64,000 nucleotides of DNA. Source: Enterococcaceae bacterium. GTDB taxonomy: Bacteria; Bacillota; Bacilli; Lactobacillales; Enterococcaceae. Below are positions 9,010 to 19,546 of the stretch, in pieces. The position numbers were made by a program, and so were the translations under genes. The notes under the pieces are model-generated. The model ran no database searches, was not told the DNA's origin, and saw only the letters and a program-made list of their open reading frames with translations. The stretch covers positions 1 to 64,000 of the forward strand of contig JALCOL010000010.1 of NCBI GenBank assembly GCA_022649665.1, written 5' to 3'. Within the stretch, counting starts at the first letter, position 1; each line of letters starts with the position of its first letter.

Positions 9010-11610
9010 TTATTCTGCTTCAGCCGGATGATTTTCAAATACCAGCCGATCATCTAAAACCGTGACTTTTGTCTTCGGCAATACGCGGCCGCTGATGATT
9101 TCTTTAGCAAGCGGTGTTTCGACTTCATTGGTAATGAAACGACGGAGTGGTCGTGCCCCGTAGGCTGGTTCATACGCTTTCTCAGCGATCCAAACTTTCG
9201 CATCTTCTGTGATCGAAAGTTCGATTTCTTGATTTTCCAAGCGTTTCGCCAGTGTTTTGATCATCTTGCCGGCGATTTCTTTGACATTATCCAAGCTGAG
9301 CGGCGTGAATAAGATCGTATCGTCGATCCGGTTCAAGAATTCTGGCTTGAAGTGCCCGCGCAAAAGATTCATCACAGTACTTTTGACGGCTTCCGGGATC
9401 TTGCCGTCTGCGGTGACTCCCGCTAAAAGTTCTTGCGAACCGATATTCGATGTCATGATCAGCACGGTATTTTTGAAATCGACGACCCGGCCTTGCGAAT
9501 CCGTCAAACGGCCGTCATCCAAAACTTGCAGCAGGATATTGAAGACATCCGGATGCGCCTTTTCGATCTCATCTAGAAGCACGATCGTGTATGGATTGCG
9601 GCGGACTGCCTCAGTTAATTGTCCGCCCTCTTCGTAGCCGACATAACCAGGAGGCGCTCCGACTAAACGCGACACAGAATACTTCTCCATATACTCGCTC
9701 ATGTCGATCCGCACCATATGCTCTTCGGAGTCGAAAAGATTTTCCGCGAGTGCTTTAGCCAGCTCAGTTTTCCCGACCCCGGTCGGTCCTAAGAACAAGA
9801 AGCTTCCGATCGGACGGTTCGGATCTTGCAGACCGGCGCGCGAACGCAGAACTGCATCACTGACCGCATCGACAGCTTCATCTTGGCCGATGACCCGTTT
9901 ATGGAGGGTTTCATCCAGCTTCAAGAGCTTCTGCCGTTCGCCTTCGACTAATTTTGCGACCGGGATGCCAGTCAAACGACCAACGACTTGGGCGATTTCT
10001 TCTTCGGTCACTGACTCTTGGACCATTTTCAGATCGTCTTTTTGGGCTTTCTCTTCTTGAGCCTTCAGTTCTTTTTCAAGCTGCGGGATCGTCCCGTGGC
10101 GCAAAACTGCTGCGCGTTCCAAATCATAATTATTTTCCGCATCTTCGAGCTCATGTTTTGCTTTATCGATCTCGGCCCGTTTTGTACTGAGCGCGCTGAC
10201 TTCTTCTTTTTCAGTTTCCCAGCGCATTTTCATACTGTTGGCTTCTTCGCGCAAATCAGCGAGCTCTTCTTGAAGACCGGCGAGCCGTTTCTTGCTGGCA
10301 TCATCGGTTTCTTTTTTCAAAGCCGCTTCTTCGATCTCAAGCTGCATCAGGCGGCGCGTCACTTGATCGAGTTCAGTTGGCCGCGAATTCATTTCGACTT
10401 TGATATTCGCACAAGCTTCATCGACCAGATCGATCGCTTTATCCGGCAGGAACCGGTCAGTGATATAGCGATCAGAAAGCGTTGCCGCGGCAACTAGCGC
10501 ATTGTCGTGGATCTTCACGCCGTGGTGGACTTCAAAGCTGTCTTTTAACCCGCGCAAAATCGAGATCGTATCTTCAAGCGTTGGTTCATGGACCATCACG
10601 CGTTGGAAACGGCGTTCGAGCGCTTTATCTTTTTCCATGTATTGGCGATATTCATCAAGGGTCGTCGCGCCGATCAAATGCAGCTCGCCACGCGCCAGCA
10701 TCGGTTTTAAAATGTTGCCGGCATCCATCGAACCTTCTGTTTTTCCCGCTCCAACGATATTATGGATCTCATCGATAAAGAGCAGGATCCGCCCATCAGC
10801 TTTTTTGATTTCTTTCAAAACCGCTTTTAAGCGCTCTTCAAATTCGCCGCGGAATTTTGCGCCAGCGATCAATGAACCCATATCAAGCGAGAAGATCGTT
10901 TTATTCTTCAAATTGTCCGGCACATCTTTTTTAACGATCCGCTGTGCCAATCCCTCAACGATCGCCGTTTTCCCGACGCCAGGTTCCCCGATCAACACGG
11001 GATTGTTTTTCGTTTTCCGCGAAAGGATCCGGATCACATCGCGGATCTCTTCATCCCGGCCGATCACCGGGTCGCCTTTGCCGCTTTTGACTTGCTGGAC
11101 AAGGTCAACACCATATTTTTCCAGTGCTTTATATTGATCTTCCTGATCTTTTGAGGTCACATGATCGCCTCCACGCATTTCTTCGATATTTTTTTTGATT
11201 TCTTTTTCAGTGATCCCTGATTTATTTAAATACACGGTCAGCGGATAATTTTTGAGCTTCATCAAAGCGAGAAGCACGATTTCCGTTGAAAGAAATTCAT
11301 CTTGGTAGTGTGCACGCAAAGTGTCCGCTTCTTGCAGCAAGCGAAACAGATTTTGCGAAAAATTCTGGCCATATTGGATATTCCCGCCGGACACCGTCGG
11401 ATATTCATCCAGCAGCCGGTCCACTTCCTGCTCCATGCGGTCCGCATCAACACCCATATCGGTATAGAAGTTGCGGCCGAAATGATCCGGCTCCAAAAAG
11501 ATCTTCCAAAGATGAGCGATATCGATCTCTTGGTGGTGTCTAGTGACTGCGACTTGCTGTGCTTCAGCGATCGCTTCCTGCAAAGCAGTTGTCATTTTTT
11601 CAATATTCAA
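9010..11610 (-). CDS. clpB: ClpB disaggregase (AAA+ chaperone)
   Basis: 866 residues, full length. N-terminal Clp-N repeats (1-145), first AAA+ module with GEPGVGKT (about 205) and FIDEIHN, coiled-coil middle domain (about 405-525, Glu/Lys-rich), second AAA+ module with GPTGVGKT (about 605) and ending in the conserved R-P-L-R-R-F-I-like sensor 2 segment. ClpB with DnaK resolubilises aggregated proteins. TTG start after AAGGAGGG. The promoter carries a CtsR-type heptad repeat, so heat-shock control by CtsR is expected. Monocistronic. Confidence 0.97.
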   Translation of the reverse strand: MNIEKMTTALQEAIAEAQQVAVTRHHQEIDIAHLWKIFLEPDHFGRNFYTDMGVDADRMEQEVDRLLDEYPTVSGGNIQYGQNFSQNLFRLLQEADTLRAHYQDEFLSTEIVLLALMKLKNYPLTVYLNKSGITEKEIKKNIEEMRGGDHVTSKDQEDQYKALEKYGVDLVQQVKSGKGDPVIGRDEEIRDVIRILSRKTKNNPVLIGEPGVGKTAIVEGLAQRIVKKDVPDNLKNKTIFSLDMGSLIAGAKFRGEFEERLKAVLKEIKKADGRILLFIDEIHNIVGAGKTEGSMDAGNILKPMLARGELHLIGATTLDEYRQYMEKDKALERRFQRVMVHEPTLEDTISILRGLKDSFEVHHGVKIHDNALVAAATLSDRYITDRFLPDKAIDLVDEACANIKVEMNSRPTELDQVTRRLMQLEIEEAALKKETDDASKKRLAGLQEELADLREEANSMKMRWETEKEEVSALSTKRAEIDKAKHELEDAENNYDLERAAVLRHGTIPQLEKELKAQEEKAQKDDLKMVQESVTEEEIAQVVGRLTGIPVAKLVEGERQKLLKLDETLHKRVIGQDEAVDAVSDAVLRSRAGLQDPNRPIGSFLFLGPTGVGKTELAKALAENLFDSEEHMVRIDMSEYMEKYSVSRLVGAPPGYVGYEEGGQLTEAVRRNPYTIVLLDEIEKAHPDVFNILLQVLDDGRLTDSQGRVVDFKNTVLIMTSNIGSQELLAGVTADGKIPEAVKSTVMNLLRGHFKPEFLNRIDDTILFTPLSLDNVKEIAGKMIKTLAKRLENQEIELSITEDAKVWIAEKAYEPAYGARPLRRFITNEVETPLAKEIISGRVLPKTKVTVLDDRLVFENHPAEAE

Positions 11611-11640
11611 GGTATAAGTCCCTCCTTATTCACACTCTTG

Positions 11641-11669
11641 ATTTTACCTTATTGGTCAAATTTGGTCAA
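11641..11669 (-). promoter_or_regulatory. clpB promoter
   Basis: Minus strand: -35 TTGACC (11664-11669), 17-base spacer, -10 TAAAAT (11641-11646), overlapped by the CtsR-type operator. Confidence 0.75.
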
Positions 11670-11670
11670 A
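11654..11670. promoter_or_regulatory. CtsR-type operator
   Basis: GGTCAAATTTGGTCAAA: two perfect GGTCAAA heptads separated by three bases, the arrangement recognised by the heat-shock repressor CtsR. The central trinucleotide TTT departs from the NAN consensus. It covers the -35 box of clpB. Confidence 0.85.
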
Positions 11671-11689
11671 CATTAAAACTCGTAAATAC

Positions 11690-11722
11690 AAAAAAAGCTG
11701 TGACAAAAATTTGTCGCAGCTT
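11690..11722 (-). terminator. Terminator of the pepT-ybhN-like operon
   Basis: On the minus strand an 11-bp stem (core GCTGCGACAAA / TTTGTCACAGC with one mismatch pair) is followed by seven T. Confidence 0.85.
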
Positions 11723-11760
11723 GCTTTTCTTGATAAAACGATGCTTCCAAAACAGCTTCT

Positions 11761-12834
11761 TCATTTCGATTTTTTTTCTTCTTTTTGGAGTTCTTCGACA
11801 GTCGTCCGCAGTTTTTTCTGGTTTTGCCAGGCCGCATAGACCATCCCGATCAAAAACGGCAGCAGATACGTCGCGAAACGGTAAAGCAAAAGCGCACTGG
11901 CCGCTTCGACCGTTCCGACGACCGGTTTGAACAAAAGAACAAAGGCAAAATCAAAGGAACCGATCCCCGCCGGCGAAGGAATGACCCCGGCGATAATGAT
12001 CGCAAAAGAGGTCAACCCGACCGCTTGAAGAAGCGAGATATCGCCCGTCGAGTACAGCACGACATACGGGATCAAAAGCCAAAAAACTACTTTTGCCAAA
12101 CTGCAGAGAGTGACCCGCCATACTAAGCTTCTATTTTGGAGAGCTTCTTCGACCGCTGAACGCAGCTCGCAGATTTCCAAATTCAAGTGATCAACGCGCG
12201 CACGCCATTTTTGACTTTTAAACAGGCGATTCGCGATTTTAAGCAGCAGCACTTGAAAAGAAATATTGATCATCACCCCGAGGATCACAAAAATCATCAA
12301 AGTGCTGAGCAGCAGTCCGAAAAAAATCACCCAAAACATTTTCGGCTCTTGCGCTCGCATAAACGGGAACAGCAGGATCAGACTGATCAAAACGTAGATC
12401 ATCACGACGACTTTATAGAAAACTGTCCGCAATGCGACGATACTGACACTTTTGGAGGGCGGGATGCGGTGTTTATGATAGAAGTGATATTCAGCGACGA
12501 TCGTGCCCGTACTGAAGGTGATCAGCCGAAAGAAGGCCGTATAACAGCTGGCAAAAAAGCCGTCGCGTGCCCGAAAAGCCGGTTGAAACGGACGAGCGAG
12601 CGTCGCGATCGCTTCCCCTTCCATCATTTGATAACTCAATCCTAGGATCGTCGCCATCAATAAGATGTACCAACGGGTCTTGCCGAGTTCAGCGATAATG
12701 TCGCTCAGCGAACCGCGCAGCAAATGGATCACGATCCCAATGATCAAAATGACCACCGCCAAATTCAGCAGCAGTTTCAAACGATCGGACTTCACCGATT
12801 TTCCTCCCTGTGCGGGTGGTTTTGGCTTATCCAT
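11761..12834 (-). CDS. YbhN/UPF0104-family flippase-like membrane protein
   Basis: 357 residues with about eight transmembrane helices. The C-terminal signature [18 protein letters not shown] followed by [15 protein letters not shown] is characteristic of the lysylphosphatidylglycerol synthase TM/UPF0104 family, related to the flippase half of MprF but without a catalytic domain. Substrate unknown. The start codon overlaps the 3' end of pepT by eight bases, so the two are translationally coupled. Confidence 0.85.
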   Translation of the reverse strand: MDKPKPPAQGGKSVKSDRLKLLLNLAVVILIIGIVIHLLRGSLSDIIAELGKTRWYILLMATILGLSYQMMEGEAIATLARPFQPAFRARDGFFASCYTAFFRLITFSTGTIVAEYHFYHKHRIPPSKSVSIVALRTVFYKVVVMIYVLISLILLFPFMRAQEPKMFWVIFFGLLLSTLMIFVILGVMINISFQVLLLKIANRLFKSQKWRARVDHLNLEICELRSAVEEALQNRSLVWRVTLCSLAKVVFWLLIPYVVLYSTGDISLLQAVGLTSFAIIIAGVIPSPAGIGSFDFAFVLLFKPVVGTVEAASALLLYRFATYLLPFLIGMVYAAWQNQKKLRTTVEELQKEEKKSK

Positions 12835-14062
12835 TCGCGGCGTTCATTTCTGCGATCTTGATCAAAACATCGACCGCTTTTTCCATACTTTCAAGCGCAA
12901 CGAATTCAAAGCGGCCATGCATATTCTCCCCGCCGGCAAACAGGTTCGGTGTCGGGATCCCCATAAAAGAGATCTTAGAGCCGTCCGTTCCGCCGCGGAC
13001 CGGCTGGATCAACGGCTCGACGTCGACCGCAAGCATCGCCTGTTTTGCCAGTTCAACGATTGACATATCTTTTTCGATCACTTCGCGCATATTATAGTAT
13101 TGATCGTGCATCTTGATTTCGATTCTTTTTTGACCAAAATGTGCATTGAACTTAGCGGCAAGGTCTGTGATCAAACGCTTCTTCGCTTCAAATTTTTGGT
13201 GATCATGGTCGCGGATGATATAGGTCATCGCCGCTTCTTCAGGATTCCCGGACAAATGGATCAAATGGAAAAAACCTTCATATCCCGCTGTATTTTCCGG
13301 CCGAGCATCGGCAGGAAGTTCGTTGTGAAAATCAATCGCCGTCTGGAGCGCATTGATCATTTGCCCTTTAGCGGTTCCCGGATGGACATTTTTCCCGTGG
13401 ATCGTGAGCTGCGCTTGAGCGGCGGAAAATGTTTCATACTCTAATTCGCCGACCACTCCGCCGTCGATCGTATACGCAAAGTCAACATTGAACTGAGCCA
13501 CATCGAAGCGATCAGCACCGACCCCGATCTCTTCATCCGGTCCGAAGCCGACCCGGATCTCGCCATGTTCGATTTCAGGATGTCCCGCTAAATACTCCAT
13601 CGCAGTCATGATCTCAGCGATGCCCGCTTTGTCATCGGCCCCTAAAAGTGTCCGGCCGTCAGTGGTGATCAGTGTTTGTCCCGCATAATTCTTCAGATTT
13701 GGAAATTCTTCAGGCGCCAATTGATATTTTCCGGCTGCATCCAGGTTGATCGCGGAGTGTCCATCGTAATTTTCGATCACATGCGGCGTAACGTTTTCGG
13801 CATTGAAGTCCGCCGTATCCATATGGGCGATCAGGCCGAATGTACGCTGCGGCGTTTTGCTTGTTGCCGGCAAGGTCCCGATCACATAACCGTTTTTTTG
13901 ATTATAAACGACATCTTCCAACCCGATCGTTTTCATTTCGCTTTCCAGCATGTGCGCAAAAGCGACTTGACTGGAAGTCGAAGGAACTGTTTGACTGTTT
14001 TCATCAGACCGGGTTTCGATTTTGACATATTTTAAAAATCTATTTAATAAGTTCGGATACAT
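12827..14062 (-). CDS. pepT: Peptidase T (tripeptide aminopeptidase)
   Basis: 411 residues from ATG TAT CCG; the six-codon-upstream ATG contains the Shine-Dalgarno AGGAGGG, so the inner start is preferred. M20 dinuclear zinc peptidase releasing the N-terminal residue from tripeptides. Metal and catalytic motifs: IAHMDTADF (about 78), [14 protein letters not shown] (about 140), [16 protein letters not shown] (about 172), [16 protein letters not shown] (about 192) and [20 protein letters not shown] near the end. Lies 14 bases downstream of the yqfO gene. Confidence 0.96.
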   Translation of the reverse strand: MYPNLLNRFLKYVKIETRSDENSQTVPSTSSQVAFAHMLESEMKTIGLEDVVYNQKNGYVIGTLPATSKTPQRTFGLIAHMDTADFNAENVTPHVIENYDGHSAINLDAAGKYQLAPEEFPNLKNYAGQTLITTDGRTLLGADDKAGIAEIMTAMEYLAGHPEIEHGEIRVGFGPDEEIGVGADRFDVAQFNVDFAYTIDGGVVGELEYETFSAAQAQLTIHGKNVHPGTAKGQMINALQTAIDFHNELPADARPENTAGYEGFFHLIHLSGNPEEAAMTYIIRDHDHQKFEAKKRLITDLAAKFNAHFGQKRIEIKMHDQYYNMREVIEKDMSIVELAKQAMLAVDVEPLIQPVRGGTDGSKISFMGIPTPNLFAGGENMHGRFEFVALESMEKAVDVLIKIAEMNAANG

Positions 14063-14076
14063 AAATTCCCTCCTGC

Positions 14077-15192
14077 TCAATAAAAGCGAAATGGATTGGT
14101 ATTCGTTTCAGAGATCATAAATTCACAGTCCCAAGCATATTTCTGCTTCCATTTTTCAAATTCTTCAACAAATTTTTCTTTGCACAATTCTTCGATGTAA
14201 TGTCCCGGATCGATCACCGGCAGATGATGCGCCAACATATCGTGACCAGTATGATAATAAACATCCCCGGTAATATATACATCGGCACCCTTCAGCACTG
14301 CTTCCGGATATAATTTGCCGCCGCTGCCGCCGCAGATCGCCACGCGCTGGATCATTTTTTGGGGGTCCTCAGCGATCAAACGCAAACCATCCAATCGGAA
14401 CGCTTCTTTGACTTGGGCAACAAATCGTTCCAGCGGCAATGCCTTTTTGAGCATTCCGACGCGCCCGATGCCATACACTTTTTCCGGGGCGGAAAGGTCA
14501 TAAAGATCGTAAGCCGGTTCTTCATATGGATGCGCTGCGAGCATCGCCTCAACGATTTCTGAGGCCAATGTTTTCGGAAAGACCACTTCGACCTTCTCTT
14601 CAATGACTTCTTCCAGTTTGCCGATTTTGCCGATCGCCGGATGTGCGCCTTTTTCCGGTCGAAAGCGCCCAGTTCCTTCGGCTGAGAAGCTGGCACCGGT
14701 ATAATCTCCTAGCCGGCCCGCTCCAGCTTGCTGCAGCACCTCGCGGATATGGTCAGCATTGGGTGCCGGTACGAATACTGCGAGCTTCTGATAAGGAAAG
14801 CGGTGGGTCTCTGCCAAAAAGTCATCGACTTGCACACCTAATTTTTCTGCAAGCCAATCGTTCAGCCCCGGCTCCATAATATCCATGTTCGTGTGGCAAG
14901 CGAAAACCGCGATATCGTGTTTCAAAAGATCAGCATACATTTTGATTTGCGGGTCATTCGTCGTGAGCCGCTCAATTGGCCGAAAGATCGGCGGATGCTT
15001 CGCAATCAAAAGATCGACTTTTTTTTCGATCGCCTCCGCCACGACTTCCGGACGCACATCGAGCGTCATCATGACGCGCCCGATTTTTTTATCGAGTGTC
15101 CCGAGATGCAAGCCATTCGGATCGCCTTCTTCACCTAAATAAGGAGGGCAAAACAAATTCAGCTGCTCAATAAATGTTCGTGCTTCGATCAT
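14077..15192 (-). CDS. NIF3/YqfO-like protein (GTP cyclohydrolase I type 2 homologue)
   Basis: 371 residues from the ATG behind GGAGGAATT; its ATGA overlaps the trmK stop. The longer in-frame reading runs back inside trmK and is rejected. Two NIF3 halves flank a PII-like insert (about 130-235), as in Bacillus YqfO. The metal motif that is usually HHPxxF reads KHPPIFRP (about residue 64), so one potential ligand His is Lys; [11 protein letters not shown] (about 98) and the C-terminal HH/E segment (GDVYYHTGH) remain. Function unknown; it commonly follows trmK in Firmicutes. Confidence 0.9.
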   Translation of the reverse strand: MIEARTFIEQLNLFCPPYLGEEGDPNGLHLGTLDKKIGRVMMTLDVRPEVVAEAIEKKVDLLIAKHPPIFRPIERLTTNDPQIKMYADLLKHDIAVFACHTNMDIMEPGLNDWLAEKLGVQVDDFLAETHRFPYQKLAVFVPAPNADHIREVLQQAGAGRLGDYTGASFSAEGTGRFRPEKGAHPAIGKIGKLEEVIEEKVEVVFPKTLASEIVEAMLAAHPYEEPAYDLYDLSAPEKVYGIGRVGMLKKALPLERFVAQVKEAFRLDGLRLIAEDPQKMIQRVAICGGSGGKLYPEAVLKGADVYITGDVYYHTGHDMLAHHLPVIDPGHYIEELCKEKFVEEFEKWKQKYAWDCEFMISETNTNPFRFY

Positions 15193-15881
15193 TCCAATTC
15201 CTCCTTGATCCAGCAGACTTCCTCTTCCATTTGCTGGATCCGCTCCAGCGGCGGCTGCTTCGCTTTTTTCAGCTGCGTCAAAATATTTTGGCGATGCTCC
15301 AGTTCTTGATTCCATTTCACGTGGAAGAGCGGATCTTTTTTCGTTAACAGAAGCGGTCCCATCAGGATCTCTTTGCCGGACAAGATCGGACTTGTTCCCT
15401 TTTCTGCAGCAATGATCGCATAGATTTGATGATGTTCAGCGATCATAAACTCGTCTTTGATCCGGTAGTCATGCTGGACCAGCCAGCGGCGGACTTGTCC
15501 TTCATCGATGTTGGGCTCCAACACAAGCGTCTCGGCCGTTGCTAATTTTTCTTGCCCAGCTTCTAAGATTGAACGGATCAAGCTGCCGCCCATCCCGCAA
15601 ATCGTAATCACATCGATTTGGTCTTTTGGATCGATCACGCTGAGTCCATCGCCGAAACGTGCTTCCACATTCGGCGCCAGTTGGTGCTTTTTGATCAATT
15701 TTTCTGCCGAATAAAAAGGCCCGAGCGCAATTTCCCCGGCGACCCCAAAAGTGATCCGCCCCTCTAAGAACAAGTTGACTAAAAGGTACGCATGATCGCT
15801 CCCGATATCGGCCAAGCGGCTTCCTTCCGGCACACAGCCGGCTACTTGCGCCAGCCGTTTTGATAAATGATATTCATTCAA
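15189..15881 (-). CDS. trmK: tRNA (adenine-22-N1)-methyltransferase
   Basis: 230 residues. Starts at TTG after GAGGTGG (the nearby ATG is out of frame). SAM-binding Rossmann fold with motif LADIGSDHAYL (about residue 23) and the family's ICGMGGSLIRSIL (about 94), followed by a C-terminal coiled-coil segment (about 190-228) that binds tRNA. Makes m1A22 in tRNA. Sits downstream of dnaI and overlaps yqfO. Confidence 0.95.
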   Translation of the reverse strand: MNEYHLSKRLAQVAGCVPEGSRLADIGSDHAYLLVNLFLEGRITFGVAGEIALGPFYSAEKLIKKHQLAPNVEARFGDGLSVIDPKDQIDVITICGMGGSLIRSILEAGQEKLATAETLVLEPNIDEGQVRRWLVQHDYRIKDEFMIAEHHQIYAIIAAEKGTSPILSGKEILMGPLLLTKKDPLFHVKWNQELEHRQNILTQLKKAKQPPLERIQQMEEEVCWIKEELE

Positions 15882-15907
15882 ACTGCTTCCACCTCAAACT
15901 TGTACTT

Positions 15908-16864
15908 TTATGCTTCGTCGTCAAAATGTCCATTTCGGCGGTCGGGACCTTCGATATGCATTTCTTCAGCCAAATAGCGGATCCGTTCCATGATGCGCAT
16001 CGCCTTGACCGGTTCTTCGCCGTTTCGGCTCGTCAGCAGATATTCGCTTTGGAGCTGCTTCATCTCTTTGTTGGAAGTAAAGAAAGTCGGCAGCTTTTCC
16101 TGCATGCGATATTGCAAAATAATCGCAAGGACTTCGTCTCTGATCCAAGCAGATTGGCTATCTGCCCCGATATCATCGATCATCAAGACCGGTGCTTCTT
16201 TCGCCGCCTTTAATTTTTGTTTCGTTGTTTTTTCCCCGATCGACTCTTTCATCTCTTGAGCGAAAGTCGGAAAATGCACCAGCATCGAAGCGACGCCATT
16301 TACCGCCAGCTCATGCGCTAAAGCGCCTAACAGATAACTTTTGCCAACGCCGAATGAGCCGTAAAGATAAAGCCCTTTGTGGAAAGCTTTTGGATTTTCC
16401 AAATAGGCTGCGGAGAACTCGATCAGTTTGGCCGCTGCTTGATTGCGGGATCTGCTCGAATGCTTGGCTGAATCAAAATCAGCGAAGCTTGCTTCCCGAA
16501 CATCGCGCGCCATTGTGCTGGCGTGGATATGATTTTTGATCTCGGCCGCTCTGCGTGCAGCGAGCAGCTCTTCTGTCGGCACATAACTTACGTCGATATA
16601 GTGGTGATTGATCACGAGTTTTGGCTCATAACCGGGAGCGATCACTTCAGAAGCTGCTTTGTTGAATTTCTTTTTTTCCTGCACGAATTCATATAATTTG
16701 CTGGCGCTGCGTTCGATCTCTTCTTGGGAAAGTTCACTTTTATGTTTCGTTAAAAACTGCTGGACTTCAGGATCCTGCATAACGTTGCGCATGATCTCTT
16801 CCCAGCGCTGGTCGTATTTTTTGGCTTTCATCAACCGCTGATATTCCGGACCAACTGCTTTCAT
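15908..16864 (-). CDS. dnaI: Primosomal protein DnaI (helicase loader)
   Basis: 318 residues. DnaI loads the replicative helicase DnaC with DnaB/DnaD. The N-terminal helicase-binding domain (about 1-100) is followed by an AAA+ ATPase with Walker A GSFGVGKSYLLG (about 168), Walker B VLMIDDIGAD (about 222) and an Arg-finger region. No cysteines are seen in the N-terminal domain, where Bacillus DnaI has a zinc site. ATG overlaps the dnaB stop (ATGA), a normal primosome operon arrangement. Confidence 0.95.
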   Translation of the reverse strand: MKAVGPEYQRLMKAKKYDQRWEEIMRNVMQDPEVQQFLTKHKSELSQEEIERSASKLYEFVQEKKKFNKAASEVIAPGYEPKLVINHHYIDVSYVPTEELLAARRAAEIKNHIHASTMARDVREASFADFDSAKHSSRSRNQAAAKLIEFSAAYLENPKAFHKGLYLYGSFGVGKSYLLGALAHELAVNGVASMLVHFPTFAQEMKESIGEKTTKQKLKAAKEAPVLMIDDIGADSQSAWIRDEVLAIILQYRMQEKLPTFFTSNKEMKQLQSEYLLTSRNGEEPVKAMRIMERIRYLAEEMHIEGPDRRNGHFDDEA

Positions 16865-18213
16865 TCTGCCTCACCTGACTTTCCTTTCAGTTTCTTCATT
16901 GCATCGTTGAACGCTTGCATGCTTTCTTCATCGACCGGCTGGTATTCTTTCTTTTGCATCCACTGCGGCACTTTTTCTTTTTGGGCTGCCTGTGGTACGC
17001 GTTTTTTTGAACGTTTTGGTTTTTCTTTTTGTTCAGGCTGGCTGAATGACAAAACCCGCGCCAATGCCGCCTCAGCAGAATGGATCCCGCGTTGTTTCCA
17101 GTCGTCGGCGATCGTATGGAACAGCGAACTGTTCAGGGTCGAGCGTCCGCTTTCGACCAGCAGATAATGCATCAAAATATTCAGCACGCCATCTGGCAAA
17201 ATGCCGTTTCGGCTGATATTTTGGACCATACTCAGCTCACCCGGCGTGACCATTCCGCCTTTAGCCTCTTTAAGCGCCCGCAAATAATCCGTTGCGGAAA
17301 ACGATTCCGCTTCCAAAATGATCTGGACCGCGCCGTCTGAGAACCCTTTGTATTTCAGTGCCTGTTTTCTTTCTGCTTTCGAGATCATTTTTGCTGGCTC
17401 TTCTTTAGGCCGGCTCGCTGATTCCAGCGTTTTTTTCGTCAAAAGATGCTCCATTTTTGCTGCATCCAGGAGACTTTGCCCTTGATCAAGCTTCACGACT
17501 TCAAGTGCCAGATCGCGCAGCTGGAATGTACTCAGCTGATACTGTTTAGCAAGCCACAGCAGCCGCTGTTTGGTCGCAGCATCGAGCGGCGAGGGCTTGA
17601 TGTTGAAACGGTCCATTTCTTTTTGAAACAGCTCCCAATCGACCGGGCTCTCAAGCGCTTGCGCCTCTTGGGCGGCGCGGCTTTTATCCACGTAAAGACT
17701 TTGTTTTTGCAAGATCTCAGGATCAAATGCATATTCATCTAAAAATTTTGTTGTTACTTCTTTGCCCGCTGGAATACGCGGGGCCGGCAAATAGCGTTCC
17801 AGGAGTTTATTGAACCGCGGGCCGGTGATTTTCGTGCTGAGGAGCGCACTTAAAAGCTCTTCACTTAAAAAGCGATACGGTGCCAGTGGAATCTGGAGCA
17901 AATATCGATAGCAATTATGCGGAAATTTTTTTGTTTTCTCTTCGGTAAATGTCCGCAACAAGCCGATCCCTTCGAGTTTTTTGCGCGCATCCAGAAAATC
18001 ACGCGGTGAAATCATTAAAACGTCGAGTGCTTCTTCGTGGAGTGTCGTCTCTTCTTTTGAGAGTGTCTCCTGCATCAAGTATAAATACAAACTGCACGCA
18101 GCGCGCCCGATAACTGGGGCGTAAAGATCCATCAAACTGCCGATCTCCATCATTGAAAGCGGCCGCGGCAAATAGACATGAAAAACATCTTGCGGCAACA
18201 ATTTCTCACTCAT
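16861..18213 (-). CDS. dnaB: Replication initiation and membrane attachment protein DnaB
   Basis: 450 residues, close to Bacillus DnaB (472). N-terminal winged-helix domain (about 1-110) and a C-terminal DnaD/DnaB-type helical domain (about 300-400, YLRALKEAKGGMVTPGELSM), then a basic linker (KEKPKRSKKRVPQ). It bridges DnaD and DnaI-helicase at oriC and restart sites. Eight-base overlap with nrdR upstream and four-base overlap with dnaI downstream. Confidence 0.93.
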   Translation of the reverse strand: MSEKLLPQDVFHVYLPRPLSMMEIGSLMDLYAPVIGRAACSLYLYLMQETLSKEETTLHEEALDVLMISPRDFLDARKKLEGIGLLRTFTEEKTKKFPHNCYRYLLQIPLAPYRFLSEELLSALLSTKITGPRFNKLLERYLPAPRIPAGKEVTTKFLDEYAFDPEILQKQSLYVDKSRAAQEAQALESPVDWELFQKEMDRFNIKPSPLDAATKQRLLWLAKQYQLSTFQLRDLALEVVKLDQGQSLLDAAKMEHLLTKKTLESASRPKEEPAKMISKAERKQALKYKGFSDGAVQIILEAESFSATDYLRALKEAKGGMVTPGELSMVQNISRNGILPDGVLNILMHYLLVESGRSTLNSSLFHTIADDWKQRGIHSAEAALARVLSFSQPEQKEKPKRSKKRVPQAAQKEKVPQWMQKKEYQPVDEESMQAFNDAMKKLKGKSGEAE

Positions 18214-18721
18214 CGGCAGACCGATTCTTTTTCAATTCGTCTTTTTCATCTTGACGGTCGGCTTGATCATTTTTTTCCATGATCTCTTGCAGTTCTGCCA
18301 TAAAGGTCGACATGTCTTTGAATTGCCGGTACACACTCGCGAAGCGAATATAAGCGATCTCATCGACCTCCGCTAAATAGTCCATGACATACTCGCCGAT
18401 CAATTTGGTCGATACTTCGCTTTCACCGCTCGCCCGGATTTTATTTTCAACTTTATTGGCGATTTCTTCCATTTTTTTAATTGGGACTGGGCGCTTTTCA
18501 GCTGAGCGGACCAGCCCGCGCAAGATCTTATCACGATTGAATTCTTCGCGAGTCCCATTTTTTTTGATCACTAATAACGGCAGGACTTCGATTTTTTCAA
18601 ATGTCGTAAACCGAAAGCCGCATTCTTCACATTCTCTTCGCCGGCGGATCGCTCGGCCATCATTGACAGAACGTGAATCGATCACGCGGGAATTATTATG
18701 TTGACAGCGCGGACAGCGCAT
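18206..18721 (-). CDS. nrdR: NrdR, repressor of ribonucleotide reductase genes
   Basis: 171 residues; ATG chosen behind GAGGTGG, three codons inside a longer GTG reading. N-terminal zinc ribbon MRCPRCQHNNSRVIDSR ... CEECGFRFTTFE (four Cys) and an ATP-cone domain (about 50-140, VIKKNGTREEF). The C-terminal tail (about 150-171) is charged and longer than usual. Head of the nrdR-dnaB-dnaI run, the common Firmicute order. Confidence 0.96.
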   Translation of the reverse strand: MRCPRCQHNNSRVIDSRSVNDGRAIRRRRECEECGFRFTTFEKIEVLPLLVIKKNGTREEFNRDKILRGLVRSAEKRPVPIKKMEEIANKVENKIRASGESEVSTKLIGEYVMDYLAEVDEIAYIRFASVYRQFKDMSTFMAELQEIMEKNDQADRQDEKDELKKNRSADE

Positions 18722-18788
18722 ATTCTCCACCTCATTTTATTATTTGAACATTTTATGCTGCAACTTTCCAATTATTTGTTAATAAGTA

Positions 18789-18804
18789 TACAACTCATAT
18801 TGTA
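18789..18804. promoter_or_regulatory. Small palindrome upstream of nrdR, possible NrdR box
   Basis: TACAA-CTCATA-TTGTA lies between the divergent nrdR and nuclease genes. It is AT-rich and dyad-symmetric like NrdR boxes but does not match their consensus closely. Confidence 0.3.
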
Positions 18805-18818
18805 CAACATCCTTCGCC

Positions 18819-18847
18819 TTGTTTCACTATTTCGATTCAAGTATAAT
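18819..18847 (+). promoter_or_regulatory. Promoter of the nuclease gene
   Basis: -35 TTGTTT (18819-18824), 17-base spacer, -10 TATAAT (18842-18847). Confidence 0.65.
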
Positions 18848-18892
18848 AATAACCAGCTGTGAACAGCGCATCGTTCATCTGGAGGGACAAAC

Positions 18893-19537
18893 TTGGCTAC
18901 ACGGAATTATAAAAAAAACGGTCCAAAAAATATGATCATTCTCTTGATCGTCTTGCTCTTAGCACTTTTGGGATTTCAACTTCCCGATTCACTTATTACT
19001 GATCTGATCAGTGAAAAAACAGTCGAGAAAACCGAAACGCCCACATATAACAACCCTGGTCCGATTGATCAGGGCAATGCAGCTTTTACTCAAGAAGACC
19101 TGAAAACCTCGGCCAGCTGGATCCAATACGAACCGCTCGATAGTTTGGGAAGGGCAGTCGGCGCTGATGCCCTGCTTGACAAAGCCCGCATCGGGACCGG
19201 CAGCAGTGCCGATCCGAATATCCGACCAACTGGTTTTATCTCGGGGAAAGCACCCTATTATCATTCGCGCGGACATTTGATCGCCCGCGTTTTAGGCGGC
19301 TCCGGCAGTGACCCGCGCAATCTTTGTACGCTTTACCAGCAGCCGGTCAATTCACCTTATATGACAAAATATGAAACACTGATCCGCGACGCTTTAGAGC
19401 GCGGCGACCTTGTGCGCTACCGGGTACGTGTCTTATACGACGGCAATGATCTTTTACCGGCAGCGATCACGTTGGAAGCCAAGAGCGTCAAAATGAACTT
19501 GATCGACTTCAATATCAAAATCGAAAACAAGCGATAG
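18893..19537 (+). CDS. Membrane-anchored DNA/RNA non-specific endonuclease, EndA/DNA-entry nuclease type
   Basis: 214 residues; TTG start behind GGAGGG. One N-terminal transmembrane helix (about 14-34) and an extracellular beta-beta-alpha-metal nuclease domain. The core HSRGHLIARVLGG (about 123) matches the DRGHL catalytic motif with Ser in place of Asp before Arg; DPRNLCTLYQQPVN follows as the metal-Asn segment. EndA homologues degrade one strand during competence or act on extracellular DNA. The next gene follows within 10 bases. Competence role is family inference. Confidence 0.88.
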   Translation: MATRNYKKNGPKNMIILLIVLLLALLGFQLPDSLITDLISEKTVEKTETPTYNNPGPIDQGNAAFTQEDLKTSASWIQYEPLDSLGRAVGADALLDKARIGTGSSADPNIRPTGFISGKAPYYHSRGHLIARVLGGSGSDPRNLCTLYQQPVNSPYMTKYETLIRDALERGDLVRYRVRVLYDGNDLLPAAITLEAKSVKMNLIDFNIKIENKR

Positions 19538-19546
19538 GTGGTACAA

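Noticed and set aside
15193-15315. N-terminal extension of the NIF3-like protein
   Set aside because: It lies inside trmK in another frame; the ATG with GGAGGAATT at 15192 is a far better start.
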